A DNA stretch of 64,000 nucleotides. Origin: Chloroflexota bacterium. Lineage in GTDB: Bacteria > Chloroflexota > UBA6077 > JACCZL01. How positions within the stretch are numbered: position 1 is the first letter of the stretch; each line of letters starts with the position of its first letter. Of the stretch, positions 44,756 through 53,857 are shown piece after piece. Made by a program: the position numbers and the translations under genes. The notes below the pieces were generated by a model, which was given only the letters and a program-made list of their open reading frames with translations, was not told the DNA's origin and searched no databases. Where the stretch lies: the NCBI GenBank assembly GCA_020845495.1, contig JADLFM010000050.1:1-64000 (forward strand). Reading direction: 5' to 3'.

Positions 44756-46312
44756 CTACTTCGGCCCCTGGGTGACGAACTGGTAGAGGTCCTGGGCGGC
44801 CGGCCCGAGGATCACGATGAACAGGGCCGGGAAGATCAGGAAGACGAGCGGAATCAGCATCTTGATGCCCGCCTTCTGAGCCTGTTCCTCGGCCATCTGC
44901 CGCCGCCGTAAGCGCATCTGGTTCGCCAGCGTCAGCAACGTCTCGGTCAGACTCATGCCAAGCTCATCCGCCTGGATCAACTGGCTCACCATGGTCTGGA
45001 TCTCGTCGACCTGGGTCCGGTCGGCCAGATGAAGGAGTCCCTCGCGACGGCTCGTACCCATCCGCAATTCGCCGAGCAGGGTAGCGAACTCGTGACTCAG
45101 CGCATTGTCCCACTTCTCCACGATCTCGCCGATGGCGCCGTCGAACGCCAGGCCCGCACTCACGCCAATCGTCATCAGGTCAAGCGCGTCTGGCAGCGCC
45201 TTACGTAGCTCGTAGCGGCGCTTCTTGATCGCCCGGCCCAGCGACGTGCTGGGAATGATGAACCCGACCAACCCCAGGCAGCCGGCCACGCTCAACGTCG
45301 TGAGGAACGGCGCGACACCGACCATCAGCCAGAACCCGAGGGAGAAGAGGCCGAGCCCGAGGCCGGTCTTGGCGGCCAGGAAGCGGGTCAGCGCCTGGTT
45401 GGATGGGCGCCCGGCCAGCATCAATTGGCGCCGCACCTTCTCGATCTGGGTCTGCGGCATCACCTTTGCGCCGATTTTGCCAAGCTGATTGACGAGTGGC
45501 GCCCAGTCCATGCCGCGTCGCTTGACCTTGCGCTCGCGGGCGAGCGCCTGGGCGCGGTGGGTCAGCGAGCCGCCGACCCAGATGGCGAGCCGTTCGTTCG
45601 CATGGCGCAGATGGGTGCGGTACGCCATGGCTGCCATCGCGCTCAGCGCCGCCAGGCCCGCCAGGATCGCGGCAACCGCCCCGACGAACGGGTAGTCGAT
45701 GTCTGCGACCGGCGGCATGACCACTGGCAGCATCACCTGACGCTCGGCCGCACGCTCGGTCGGCGCCTGCACAGGGAAGGGCCGCACGAAGCGGAACAGG
45801 GCTTCGATCTCTGGACGGCTATTGATCGAAATGCCCAGGTGACCGGCCACGGTATCGCCGGGCGCGACGCTCGTCGGCGTCATCCAGACGACCTCATACG
45901 TCCCCGTGCGCGACGTCGGCAGCCGGCCGACGGTGTACACCTCCAACAGTTCGACTGGCCGCCGCTGCTCGGCTACGGCCACATCTGGCAGTTCCAGGTA
46001 CGAGGGTGGAGCGCCGACTTCGGGCGTGATGCTGAATCGCAGCACCACCTTCGGGAATCGCTCGGTATTGACGCTGACGACCTGGATTTCAGCCTGGCCC
46101 TGACTCGTCTGCCCCTGGTCCGTCTGCCCCTGGTCCGTCTGCCCTAGGCTCGCCTGCCCCTGGCTCAGCGCGGTCGTCGGTACGAGCGACTGCCAGGCGG
46201 CTACGAGTGCGAGGAGCACGAGCGAGAGCGGGTGCGCCAACGGTACGAAGCGAAACCACGAGCGTGAACGGCTCGCCGAGAGCGCGATGGGTGCTAGCTG
46301 CAGCCTACACAT
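44756..46312 (-). CDS. tadC: TadC-like pilus inner-membrane protein with extracytoplasmic N-terminal domain
   Basis: The C-terminal 300 residues are a TadC/GspF-type platform protein: QKAGIKMLIPLVFLIFPALFIVIL at the end, and DALDLMTIGVSAGLAFDGAI and QLIQADELGMSLTETL in the T2SSF domain. The first 220 residues are unusual. A signal/anchor (residues about 25-50) is followed by a QTDQG repeat and an Ig-like beta-rich domain with VNTERFPKVVLRFSITPEVG. A second membrane span lies near residue 210. Ordinary TadC is about 300 aa; this one is 518. ATG 46312 overlaps the tadB stop by 8 nt, and a TTG at 46324 is an alternative. Confidence 0.85.
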   Translation of the reverse strand: MCRLQLAPIALSASRSRSWFRFVPLAHPLSLVLLALVAAWQSLVPTTALSQGQASLGQTDQGQTDQGQTSQGQAEIQVVSVNTERFPKVVLRFSITPEVGAPPSYLELPDVAVAEQRRPVELLEVYTVGRLPTSRTGTYEVVWMTPTSVAPGDTVAGHLGISINSRPEIEALFRFVRPFPVQAPTERAAERQVMLPVVMPPVADIDYPFVGAVAAILAGLAALSAMAAMAYRTHLRHANERLAIWVGGSLTHRAQALARERKVKRRGMDWAPLVNQLGKIGAKVMPQTQIEKVRRQLMLAGRPSNQALTRFLAAKTGLGLGLFSLGFWLMVGVAPFLTTLSVAGCLGLVGFIIPSTSLGRAIKKRRYELRKALPDALDLMTIGVSAGLAFDGAIGEIVEKWDNALSHEFATLLGELRMGTSRREGLLHLADRTQVDEIQTMVSQLIQADELGMSLTETLLTLANQMRLRRRQMAEEQAQKAGIKMLIPLVFLIFPALFIVILGPAAQDLYQFVTQGPK

Positions 46313-47294
46313 CGATGTCGGCAATCTTGCTCATGGCGTAGAAGCCCGCCAGCATGCCGAGCATGCCCATCACTAACAGCATCCGTGCAATGCCCGGCTG
46401 GAACAGCTTGCTGATGTAGCCGGGCGCGATCACAAATAGCGCCAGCACGATCAGCACCGGCAGCGCGGCCACGATGTAGGACGACATTCGCTGCTGCGCG
46501 GTTAGAATCGCGATCTCGCCGCGAATGCGGAGCCGTTCGCGGATGGTGTGCGAGATGGCGCGGAGAATCTGGCTCAAGTTCCCGCCGACGCGATGCTGAA
46601 TCGTGATTGCTGTGACCAGCATGTCCAGGTCGAGGCTGGGAACGCGCTCGACCATATTGGCGAACGCATCTTGCATCGGCACGCCGACGCCCATCTCGCG
46701 GACGACGAGCGCAAGCTCCTCGTTGATCGGCGGCGTCATCTCGCGGCCCACCATTTCCATCGCCTGGGGCAAGCTCGAACCGGCCTGGAGCGCGCCCGCC
46801 ATCGCGTCGATCGTGGTCGGAAGTTGCTTCTCGAACTTCTTGAGGCGCTGGCTCTCCATGATCCCGACGGCCATCATCGGGATGTACCAGCCGGCTGCCG
46901 CGCCCCCACCGGCTAACCCGAGCCCAAGCAGGACGTCGAGGTCGGGGATGAAGCTCGATCCCACCATCACGGCCAGGAAGCCGATGCTGCTCGCCATCGT
47001 TTGCAGCAGGACGAACTGGCTCGCGGCGATCCGGATACCTGCGCGCACGAGGCGTTGCTGAAGCTTTCGGGCGAAGTTGGCGCGACGGAGCCGCTTGTTC
47101 ATCCGTTCGACGAGCGGAACCGAGGACTCCTTCTTTGGCAGCATCACTGCCACCGGTGTCGCGATCGGATCCCGCTTCACGAAGACCCGCAGCCGGAGCT
47201 CCAGTGCCGAGTGTACGCTCACCTGATAGACGGCGAACGCAAGCAGCAGAACGCTCGTGCCCGCGAGGATTGCGACAAGCTCGATGGCCGTCAT
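46305..47294 (-). CDS. tadB: TadB-like pilus inner-membrane protein
   Basis: A 329-aa T2SSF-domain protein of the Tad machinery, which forms the inner-membrane platform with TadC. Family blocks are present: EKQLPTTIDAMAGALQAGSSLPQAMEMVGREM and VERVPSLDLDMLVTAITIQHRVGGNLSQIL. It has one N-terminal span, two central spans and a C-terminal pair. It lies 3 nt after tadA and overlaps tadC. Confidence 0.92.
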   Translation of the reverse strand: MTAIELVAILAGTSVLLLAFAVYQVSVHSALELRLRVFVKRDPIATPVAVMLPKKESSVPLVERMNKRLRRANFARKLQQRLVRAGIRIAASQFVLLQTMASSIGFLAVMVGSSFIPDLDVLLGLGLAGGGAAAGWYIPMMAVGIMESQRLKKFEKQLPTTIDAMAGALQAGSSLPQAMEMVGREMTPPINEELALVVREMGVGVPMQDAFANMVERVPSLDLDMLVTAITIQHRVGGNLSQILRAISHTIRERLRIRGEIAILTAQQRMSSYIVAALPVLIVLALFVIAPGYISKLFQPGIARMLLVMGMLGMLAGFYAMSKIADIDV

Positions 47295-47297
47295 ATC

Positions 47298-48716
47298 TCA
47301 GGCCCTTCCGAGCCGGCTTTCGAGGCCGGCCCGAGGCGCGGCGGCGAACAGGCTGTCAGAGAGCTTGACCCCGTTACGGGCCAGCTTCTGTTCGAACTTG
47401 GGCCGGATGCCGGTCGAGCGAAGCACCCCCTCGACTTTGCCCCGCACGATACCGCCTTGCTCGAAGCGGTAGACGTCCTGGAGGATGATGACGTCGCCTT
47501 CCATGCCCTGGACCTCCGCGACGTTCGTGACCTTGCGGGTGCCGTCGAACAACCGCTCCTGGTGCACGATCAGGTCGACGGCCGAGGCGATCTGCTCGCG
47601 GATGGCTCGGTGGGGCAGTTCGACACCGGCCATCATCACCATCGTCTCGAGGCGCGCGAGGGTGTCGCGGGGGCCGTTCGAGTGGAGCGTGGTCATACTG
47701 CCATCGTGGCCGGTGTTCATCGCCTGGAGCATGTCGAGCGCTTCCGGGCCGCGCACCTCACCGACCACGATCCGGTCCGGTCGCATGCGGAGGGAGTTGA
47801 CCACCAGTTGACGGATCGGCACCTCGCCAATGCCCTCGATGTTGGCTGGCCGTTTCTCCAGCGAGATGACGTGGCGCTGGCGCAGGCGTAGCTCGGCGGC
47901 GTCCTCGATCGTCACAATCCGCTCGTTGCTCGGAATGAACGACGACAGGACGTTCAGCAAGGTCGTCTTGCCCGAGCCGGTGCCGCCCGAGACGATCACG
48001 TTGAGCCGCCCCTGGACGCAGGCGGAGGCGAAGTCGGCGACCTCAGGCGTGATCGAGCCGAACTGGACGAGATGCTGCATCGTCAGCGCATCGCGTGAGA
48101 ACTTTCGGATCGTCACGACCGGCCCGACCAGCGAGAGCGGCGGGATGATCGCGTTCACGCGCGAGCCGTCTGGCAGCCGGGCATCGACCATCGGCGACGC
48201 CTCGTCGCAGCGGCGGCCGAGCGGCGCCACGATCCGGTCGATGATGCGTCGGATGTGGTCGTCATTCTCGAACTTGATGTCCGTCTCTTCGAGGAGGCCG
48301 CGCCGCTCGACCCAGACCTGATCCGGGCCGTTGATCATGATCTCACTGACGGACTCGTCACGCAGCAACGGTTCGATCGGGCCGTAGGAGAGCAGTTCGG
48401 CCATGATCGCTTCGAGCAGGCGGACCCGCTCCAGACGTGGCAGCGGCACGCCCTCTTCGGCCAGCGTCTCGTTGAACAACTCCTCGATCGCTCGCCGGCC
48501 CGGCACGCCACCCAGGTCGGCATCTGGGGCAAGCTCCGCGATGATCCGGCGCTGGATCCGGGACTTCAACTGGCCGAAGTCGGAGCGGTTGAGTTGCGAC
48601 CCACCGGTCGCTTGAGCCTGATCCTTCTGGCGGTCGGCCGTCCGAGTCGCGCTCGGGCGCAGCGGATCCTGGTCGTTTCGACCGCCGGTGAGGCGTTCGA
48701 GAATTGGCTTGCCCAT
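47298..48716 (-). CDS. tadA: TadA/CpaF-type pilus assembly ATPase
   Basis: Secretion ATPase of 472 aa that powers Flp pilus assembly. The Walker A motif GGTGSGKT is at residues 244-251, preceded by the TadA N-terminal block (RDESVSEIMINGPDQVWVE). The acidic and His boxes follow (RIVTIEDAAELRL, VGEVRGPEALDMLQAMNTGHDGSMTTLHSNG). The N-terminal 45 residues are polar and probably disordered. It starts at ATG 48716 and is coupled closely with tadB. Confidence 0.95.
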   Translation of the reverse strand: MGKPILERLTGGRNDQDPLRPSATRTADRQKDQAQATGGSQLNRSDFGQLKSRIQRRIIAELAPDADLGGVPGRRAIEELFNETLAEEGVPLPRLERVRLLEAIMAELLSYGPIEPLLRDESVSEIMINGPDQVWVERRGLLEETDIKFENDDHIRRIIDRIVAPLGRRCDEASPMVDARLPDGSRVNAIIPPLSLVGPVVTIRKFSRDALTMQHLVQFGSITPEVADFASACVQGRLNVIVSGGTGSGKTTLLNVLSSFIPSNERIVTIEDAAELRLRQRHVISLEKRPANIEGIGEVPIRQLVVNSLRMRPDRIVVGEVRGPEALDMLQAMNTGHDGSMTTLHSNGPRDTLARLETMVMMAGVELPHRAIREQIASAVDLIVHQERLFDGTRKVTNVAEVQGMEGDVIILQDVYRFEQGGIVRGKVEGVLRSTGIRPKFEQKLARNGVKLSDSLFAAAPRAGLESRLGRA

Positions 48717-48798
48717 CGTCGATCAGACCTCGAAGTCGGGGATTTCGTGTGCCCTCATCAACGCCAACGATCCGGATAGCGGCGACGTGACGGCTCGC

Positions 48799-50052
48799 TC
48801 AGCCGGCCCGCCGGGCACGCAGCCGGCCGAGGAGCGGGAGGCGGGCCTTGTTGGCTGGCGTAGGGTTCGTGCTGAGGCTGAGCGTGAGCGTCTCAGCCAG
48901 GTCGGCCGCGATCCGCCGAAGCTCGCGGGCGATCCGAGCCTGAGGGCGCATCACCACCACCGGCTCACCCGCGTTCAGCGCCTCGATGACGGGGATGCCG
49001 TCGCTCGGCAGCCCATAGGCCATGCTGTGACGCAGGTTCGCCTCGATGTCGGACAGCGGGATGGCGCCATGGCTCCCCAGCCGGTTGATGACCAGCTTGA
49101 GCTTGTCGTCGCCGTACCCCAGATCGTGGGCGAGGCCCAGGAAGCGGGCCGTATTCTTGAGCGAGGCGATCTCGGGCGTGGAGACCATCAGCACCAGATC
49201 GGACAGATCGAGCGCCGCGAGAACGTGCTCGTCGGGGCGCGAGGCCGTGTCGGCGACGACCACGTCGTAGTGGGCGCGGCAGGCGGCCAGAACAGCGCTC
49301 GACTCCTCGCCGCTGATGACCTCGGCGCGTTGGAACTCGGCCGGAGCCGGAAGCACCCAGATCCCGGAGGTGTGGTGCACCAGCGTCTCGTCGAGAAGAT
49401 CGGCGTCCAGTTCGCGCAGGTGGGCCACCACGTCGGCGATGCTGTTGTCGCTGGCGATGTTCACGGCTACGGCCACATCGCCGGCCATCAAGCTGGCGTC
49501 GACCAGAGCGACGCGCAGACCGGTGTGCTGGTGGAGCGCGACCGCCAGATTGGTCGCGACGGTCGTGGTCCCCACGCCACCCTTGGGACCGTGGACCGCG
49601 ATGAGCCGCCCGACCTTGCCGCTCCCGCCCGAGCCGTTCTGGCGCCGGCGGCGGTCCTCCTTCGCGTAGATCTTTCGGATCAGTTCGACGAACTCGACCG
49701 GGTCGATGGGCCGGAAGAGGTACGCGCGTGCGCCTGCGAGAATGCAGGCCTGGGCGGCCGGACGCTGCTCCTCGCTGAGGATGACGAGGATCGGCACCTC
49801 GGGGGCGGCTCCGTCGATCTGCTCGACGACGACGGCCGGATCGCCGGCCACCTCGTCGATGATGACGAGGTCGTATTCCTGTCGCTTGACCGCCCGCGCC
49901 CCGTCACCGTAGCCGGCTGGGCTCTCGGAGACCTTGAACGATGGCTCGCCCTCCAGGACGCCGGTCAACTCGCCTGGGCCGTCCTCGGCGCCCATCTGAA
50001 AGCCTGGATCGCGCAAGATCAGGATACGGAGTCGATTGGTCGGTCCGCTCAC
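48799..50052 (-). CDS. tadZ: TadZ/CpaE-type receiver plus ParA-like ATPase
   Basis: Localisation factor of Tad pili, 417 aa. An atypical receiver domain (residues 1-130, Asp66 in VIIDEV) is joined to a MinD/ParA-like ATPase with a deviant Walker A KGGVGTTT at residues 157-164. VVVADTASRPDEHVLAALD is the switch region. The start is GTG, overlapping the cpaB stop by 4 nt (GTGA). It would place the pilus machine at a defined site on the membrane. Confidence 0.92.
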   Translation of the reverse strand: MSGPTNRLRILILRDPGFQMGAEDGPGELTGVLEGEPSFKVSESPAGYGDGARAVKRQEYDLVIIDEVAGDPAVVVEQIDGAAPEVPILVILSEEQRPAAQACILAGARAYLFRPIDPVEFVELIRKIYAKEDRRRRQNGSGGSGKVGRLIAVHGPKGGVGTTTVATNLAVALHQHTGLRVALVDASLMAGDVAVAVNIASDNSIADVVAHLRELDADLLDETLVHHTSGIWVLPAPAEFQRAEVISGEESSAVLAACRAHYDVVVADTASRPDEHVLAALDLSDLVLMVSTPEIASLKNTARFLGLAHDLGYGDDKLKLVINRLGSHGAIPLSDIEANLRHSMAYGLPSDGIPVIEALNAGEPVVVMRPQARIARELRRIAADLAETLTLSLSTNPTPANKARLPLLGRLRARRAG

Positions 50053-50861
50053 GGCGTCACCTCCTGCTTCGGTTCCGCCTTCATCTCCAGTGGGACGCGG
50101 AACCGGAACCGGTCGGCCAGGCTGTCCATCGTGACCGAGTCGGTCCGCACGATCCGCTCTTCGTCCGCCGAGCGCAGTGCCAGGTCGATGGTGCCGCCCG
50201 AGTCCTTGATGTACTTGATGATGACGGCGTCCTGGTGGTCGACCAGGAGCGCCAGCGGTTGCGCCCCGCCGCCCGAGCGTGCACTCACGCCGCTCGTTCC
50301 GACCGAGACGCCGCCCTCACTCCTCTCGCCGATCGCGAAGATCTCGACGTTCTGAAGGGTCGTCTGGGCACTGACGGTCGCCTTGGCGGTGGTCGGGTCA
50401 CCGCTCCCCATCGGGAGCGAGAGCAAGATGTCCAGCCGGTCGCCGGGCTTGAAGCCAATCTGGCCGGCCAGGAGGTCTGGCATTGGCAGCCACATGACGA
50501 CCTTGCCGACCGGCACGCGATCGGACATGCTGGGCGCCCGCTTCACCGTCGAGACATGGCCTTGCAGGACGATCTGGTCCTTGTAGATCGTCCCCACCGC
50601 GAACTTCCCGACCGCCTGATCGGGCGTAGCCACAGCGCCGGCGGGCACGAAATCGGAGGGGAATGGCCGTACGACCAGCGCGTCCGGAGTGACCTGCGAG
50701 CCGTCCGGGATTTCGCGGGACGCCATGACGACGTAGACCTGCGGAATCACCGCGCGGCTCGCCTCGCTCGCCCGCCTGGCGATGTTCAGGACCAGGACGC
50801 TCGCCCCGCCCGCCAGGACGATGCCGAGCGCCAGGAGTACGAGCGCTCCTCTCCGCTTCAT
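50049..50861 (-). CDS. cpaB: CpaB/RcpC-type pilus assembly protein (SAF domain)
   Basis: A 270-aa membrane-anchored protein with one N-terminal span (residues 5-26) and a SAF domain (about 40-110, REIPDGSQVTPDALVVRPFP). The RcpC-type region follows, with GFKPGDRLDILLSLP. CpaB helps link the assembly platform to the exterior. ATG 50861 is chosen because AGGGG lies just upstream; a TTG nine codons earlier is the alternative. No secretin gene accompanies it, which fits a single-membrane cell. Confidence 0.9.
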   Translation of the reverse strand: MKRRGALVLLALGIVLAGGASVLVLNIARRASEASRAVIPQVYVVMASREIPDGSQVTPDALVVRPFPSDFVPAGAVATPDQAVGKFAVGTIYKDQIVLQGHVSTVKRAPSMSDRVPVGKVVMWLPMPDLLAGQIGFKPGDRLDILLSLPMGSGDPTTAKATVSAQTTLQNVEIFAIGERSEGGVSVGTSGVSARSGGGAQPLALLVDHQDAVIIKYIKDSGGTIDLALRSADEERIVRTDSVTMDSLADRFRFRVPLEMKAEPKQEVTP

Positions 50862-51211
50862 CTGCTTCCCCTTCGTCTGCTGCTTCAACTGACGGGGCGC
50901 ATCGCCACGGTAGCGGCGCGCACGTCGTCCCGGGCCGGTTCACGCACCCATCAGCGATAACGTGGCAGCGGGCGATTACGGGTCGCCGGTTCGAGATGAC
51001 GTGGCGCACCAGCCGACGACCGTCACTAGCTGCCATCCGGCCGGCACACGTGCGTGCCTGGCCGAGCGCGCCGGCGTTGGCCGCATCGGGGCCAGGGCCG
51101 GCCACTCGCGTAGATAGCCTGACGCGAATCGCCCATGCACCCAGGGGTGCATGGGCAATTCGCTCGAACTGGAAGACCGGCTTCGCGCCTCGGTTGGCGC
51201 CCAGACGTGCG
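50862..51211. other. Gap between pilin and cpaB with a stem-loop
   Basis: A 350-bp non-coding stretch in the middle of the pilus locus. Its main content is the stem-loop at 51126-51161; I see no gene. Confidence 0.6.
51126..51161 (-). promoter_or_regulatory. Strong stem-loop between pilin and assembly genes
   Basis: GAATCGCCCATGCACCC and GGGTGCATGGGCAATTC pair along 17 bp with one mismatch around a 2-nt loop. It begins 51 nt after the flp stop on the minus strand. It has no U-tract, so it may stabilise the pilin mRNA 3' end or attenuate readthrough into cpaB rather than act as an intrinsic terminator. Confidence 0.65.
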
Positions 51212-51394
51212 CTAGAGCGCGGCGTTCGCCGAGGAGAAGACGCTGCTGATCTGTCCGCCCAGAGTCGTCAGGATCGCGATCGACACGACTGAGACGAGGA
51301 AGATGATGAGCGCGTACTCGACCATCCCCTGACCCTCTTGCCGGCGGGCGATCGAAGTGGTGAGAAGCTGCGACACGAGATTCGACACGGACAT
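51212..51394 (-). CDS. flp: Flp-family prepilin, copy 1
   Basis: Small type IVb pilin subunit of about 60 aa. The prepilin-peptidase site is G|QGMVEY (G|XXXXEY type), and a 20-residue hydrophobic segment (ALIIFLVSVVSIAILTTLG) forms the pilus core helix. It can start at ATG 51394 or, with better spacing from GGGAGG, at GTG 51388. The last 110 bp are almost identical to the third copy at 52296. No prepilin peptidase gene is in the window. Confidence 0.93.
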   Translation of the reverse strand: MSVSNLVSQLLTTSIARRQEGQGMVEYALIIFLVSVVSIAILTTLGGQISSVFSSANAAL

Positions 51395-51716
51395 CCTCCC
51401 AAGGTGGGTCACCTGGTACGTTGCTTGAGCGCGAAACTCAGGTTGCTGTACTTGCTGAAACGCGTGTGGCGCGACAAGGGTGATGGCTTGCCCGGGACTT
51501 CGTCAGGAACTTCGTCAGGAAGACCTCGTCCGTGCCGGCCCGGTCGCCAGCTCTCGCACGTGACCGGTCAGCATGCCTGGCTGTGGAGCGGGAGTACTCC
51601 GCTATCGGACGGCTGCCGGGGCTGGCCAGACCCTGGCAGTGGGCAGATCGATTCCCGTCGCCGCCAACGGTTGCGAGTCGTGGTGCGTGGCGCGGCTGAG
51701 CGCCAGCTCAGCCGCG
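51395..51716. other. Gap between pilin genes
   Basis: About 320 bp with no gene or strong terminator that I can support. It may hold the promoter of copy 1, but no clear hexamer pair was found. Confidence 0.4.
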
Positions 51717-51899
51717 TCAGAGACCGGCGTTCGCGGCCGAGAACATGCTCGGCAAGGTGGTCCCGAGGCTCGTCAAGGCGGTGACGCAGACCAGGGCGAT
51801 GGCGAGAACGATCAAGGAGTACTCGACGAGCCCCTGACCTTTCGCGGTGCGCCCCGCGGCGTGCCGGGCGAGGCGTTCGATTAGCTCGGACACAGTCAC
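51717..51899 (-). CDS. flp: Flp-family prepilin, copy 2
   Basis: Divergent paralogue of the other two pilins, about 60 aa. The cleavage site is G|QGLVEY, followed by the hydrophobic SLIVLAIALVCVTALTSLG. Several GTG codons can start it; 51899 has the best spacing from GGGGAA. Sequence differs strongly from copies 1 and 3 in the N-terminal leader and C-terminus, suggesting a minor or alternative pilin. Confidence 0.88.
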   Translation of the reverse strand: MTVSELIERLARHAAGRTAKGQGLVEYSLIVLAIALVCVTALTSLGTTLPSMFSAANAGL

Positions 51900-52295
51900 T
51901 CTCACTTCCCCACCTTGATCTCGTCGCATCATTGAAATGAGGCGAGGGTGCACATCGCACTCATGCGGAAATCTACCTTACTCCAACGTGATGAGGGTCG
52001 CGAACGTGACGCCTCGCCCTCTGGAGAACTCGTGATGTCGACACATGTGACCCGGACCGTTCGCGCCGGCGTCGCATCGCTGGCTGTCCTCGTGCCAGGT
52101 TCCTCGCCCGGATGCGAAGAATCGGGCGTGGCTCGCGGTTGTCGCCTGGGCCAGGGTAGGGGGAACGCCGACCGTGTGAGCGCAGCGTGTAGCAGGCTGC
52201 GCGAGGTGCAGGACGCTGCGAGGCCCGCCCGGGGTCGCCGGGCGGGCCTCGTCGCCTTTCGGTCAGCCACGCTCGAGCGCGGCTCTGTGACTGGG
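51900..52295. other. Gap between pilin copies 2 and 3
   Basis: About 395 bp. It contains the strong hairpin at 52220-52250 and no gene that I can support. Confidence 0.5.
52220..52250 (-). terminator. GC-rich hairpin after pilin copy 3
   Basis: GAGGCCCGCCCGG (52220-52232) pairs perfectly with CCGGGCGGGCCTC (52238-52250) around a 5-nt loop, 45 nt after the stop of copy 3. The stability is high but no U-tract follows on the minus strand. Confidence 0.65.
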
Positions 52296-52472
52296 TTAGA
52301 GCGCGGCGTTCGCCGAGGAGAAGACGCTGCTGATCTGTCCGCCCAGGGTCGTCAGGATCGCGATCGACACGACTGAGACGAGGAAGATGATGAGCGCGTA
52401 CTCGACCATCCCCTGACCCTGCGCACGCTTGACCATCAGCAGGTTGATGTATGCGCGAAGAAGCTCCAGCAC
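52296..52472 (-). CDS. flp: Flp-family prepilin, copy 3
   Basis: A 58-codon gene read from GTG 52472, which follows GGAGGT by 4 nt, to TAA at 52296. The leader is MLELLRAYINLLMVKRAQG, cleavage is at G|QGMVEY, and the mature part (about 39 aa) is identical to that of copy 1. The DNA of the two mature regions differs at only a couple of positions over about 120 bp, so they arose by recent duplication or gene conversion while the leaders diverged. Confidence 0.92.
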   Translation of the reverse strand: MLELLRAYINLLMVKRAQGQGMVEYALIIFLVSVVSIAILTTLGGQISSVFSSANAAL

Positions 52473-52546
52473 GGTGACCTCCGCCTTCCGTCGTGGGGTC
52501 CTATCCCACGTTGCCTGTTTGCGTCAGGAGCGACTTCCTGAGCGCT

Positions 52547-53857
52547 TCAATGTTGCAAACGCCGGTAGGGCGAGGGAAGTGATGGGATGGACGCACCGTG
52601 TCGAAATATGGTCCACCCGGGCCGCTCAGTAGCCCGAGTATGCGACTCCGACGAGGGTGCCAACACCACCGATGCGGCCCGGCGAGGGCCGGTCAGTACC
52701 ATCAAGCCATAGAACAGATACAACAGTCCGAGTACACGCCCGTAGCTTCCGAGTGCGTACCAGACCAACGGGCCAGTGCAGAGCGCCAGCGCCGCCTGGA
52801 TGGCGAGTTGCCAGGCGAACACGTCGTGCCGCGTTCGCAGTTTCAGGAGCCCCAGCCCCATCATAGCGACGCTCACGACGATGATCCCGATCTCGGCCGG
52901 GTTCACATCGGTCGGCGGGGCGTCGCCGTAGAGCGGCGGATGTAGGCCGAGCAGCAGTCCTAGGCGATACCAGGCGCCGCCGAGCGGTAGCCCGAAGTTC
53001 GAAGGCGATTGCGCCGACGGCAGGCTTCCCAGCCGCCCCCAGATCGTCAGATGCCATGCGATGGGCAGCCCGAGTGGCAGCAGATAGGCCAGCCCCTCGC
53101 GCAAGTGGCGACGTACCAGGGCATGGAGCCCGAAGCAGAGTGGCACCAACAGCGAGACCTCGCGGGCCAGCACCCCGAGGCTGAGGGTGAGGCCGGCGGC
53201 GCGATGGCGCCGGCGTAGTTGGAGAGCGAGGCCAGCAACGACCAGCGCGAAGGCTACTGGCTCGGCAAGATCGGCGGTAAACCCGATCACGATCGGCGGC
53301 CCAAACGCATACCCAAGCGCCAGCCAGCGCCATGCGCCGAGCGTGCGCAGGATGTCGAGCATCGCGGCGGCGCCGAGGACGACCGCGATGCCGTTCACAG
53401 CCAGCAGCGCCCACGCGATAAGACCTGGCTGCCCCAGCGCAGCCGCCCAGGCGAGGGCCGGGTAGAGGATGCGGGCGTACCGGTAGGCCGGTAGGTCGAG
53501 GAACGCTTCCGGGTCGGACGCACGTAGCAGCGGGTCGTGGGCGATGTAGAAGAACCACTGGCCGTCGTAGCCGATACCGTCGCGGTCCACGATGGTCGTC
53601 GTGGTCCAGAAGCGCTCGGCTGGCAGCATGGTTCCGATACGGATTGGCCCGGTCGGATTGTAGCCGTACGCGCGCAACAGCAGGATACCGATGACGACGT
53701 AACTCACGGCGACGATGAGCAGTGGCGGCGCGGCCCAGGTCAGCCAGGCGCGCAGGCGCGTACGGAGTGGGAGCTGGAGGGTGAGTCGGGGATGAGCGGC
53801 CGGATCGGGACGGGCGGCCGGAGCGGGCAGGGCAGTCAGGCGAGGCGCCGCGGTCAT
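52547..53857 (-). CDS. Polytopic membrane protein, GT-C-like
   Basis: A 436-aa protein with about 10 spans. The loop after the first span has DRDGIGYDGQWFFYIAHDPLL, a block seen in GT-C mannosyltransferase-like membrane proteins, followed by PAYRYARILYPALAW. It starts at ATG 53857, overlapping the previous stop by 4 nt (ATGA). The last 30 residues are polar. It probably works with the upstream protein in envelope glycan assembly. Confidence 0.75.
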   Translation of the reverse strand: MTAAPRLTALPAPAARPDPAAHPRLTLQLPLRTRLRAWLTWAAPPLLIVAVSYVVIGILLLRAYGYNPTGPIRIGTMLPAERFWTTTTIVDRDGIGYDGQWFFYIAHDPLLRASDPEAFLDLPAYRYARILYPALAWAAALGQPGLIAWALLAVNGIAVVLGAAAMLDILRTLGAWRWLALGYAFGPPIVIGFTADLAEPVAFALVVAGLALQLRRRHRAAGLTLSLGVLAREVSLLVPLCFGLHALVRRHLREGLAYLLPLGLPIAWHLTIWGRLGSLPSAQSPSNFGLPLGGAWYRLGLLLGLHPPLYGDAPPTDVNPAEIGIIVVSVAMMGLGLLKLRTRHDVFAWQLAIQAALALCTGPLVWYALGSYGRVLGLLYLFYGLMVLTGPRRAASVVLAPSSESHTRATERPGWTIFRHGASIPSLPSPYRRLQH

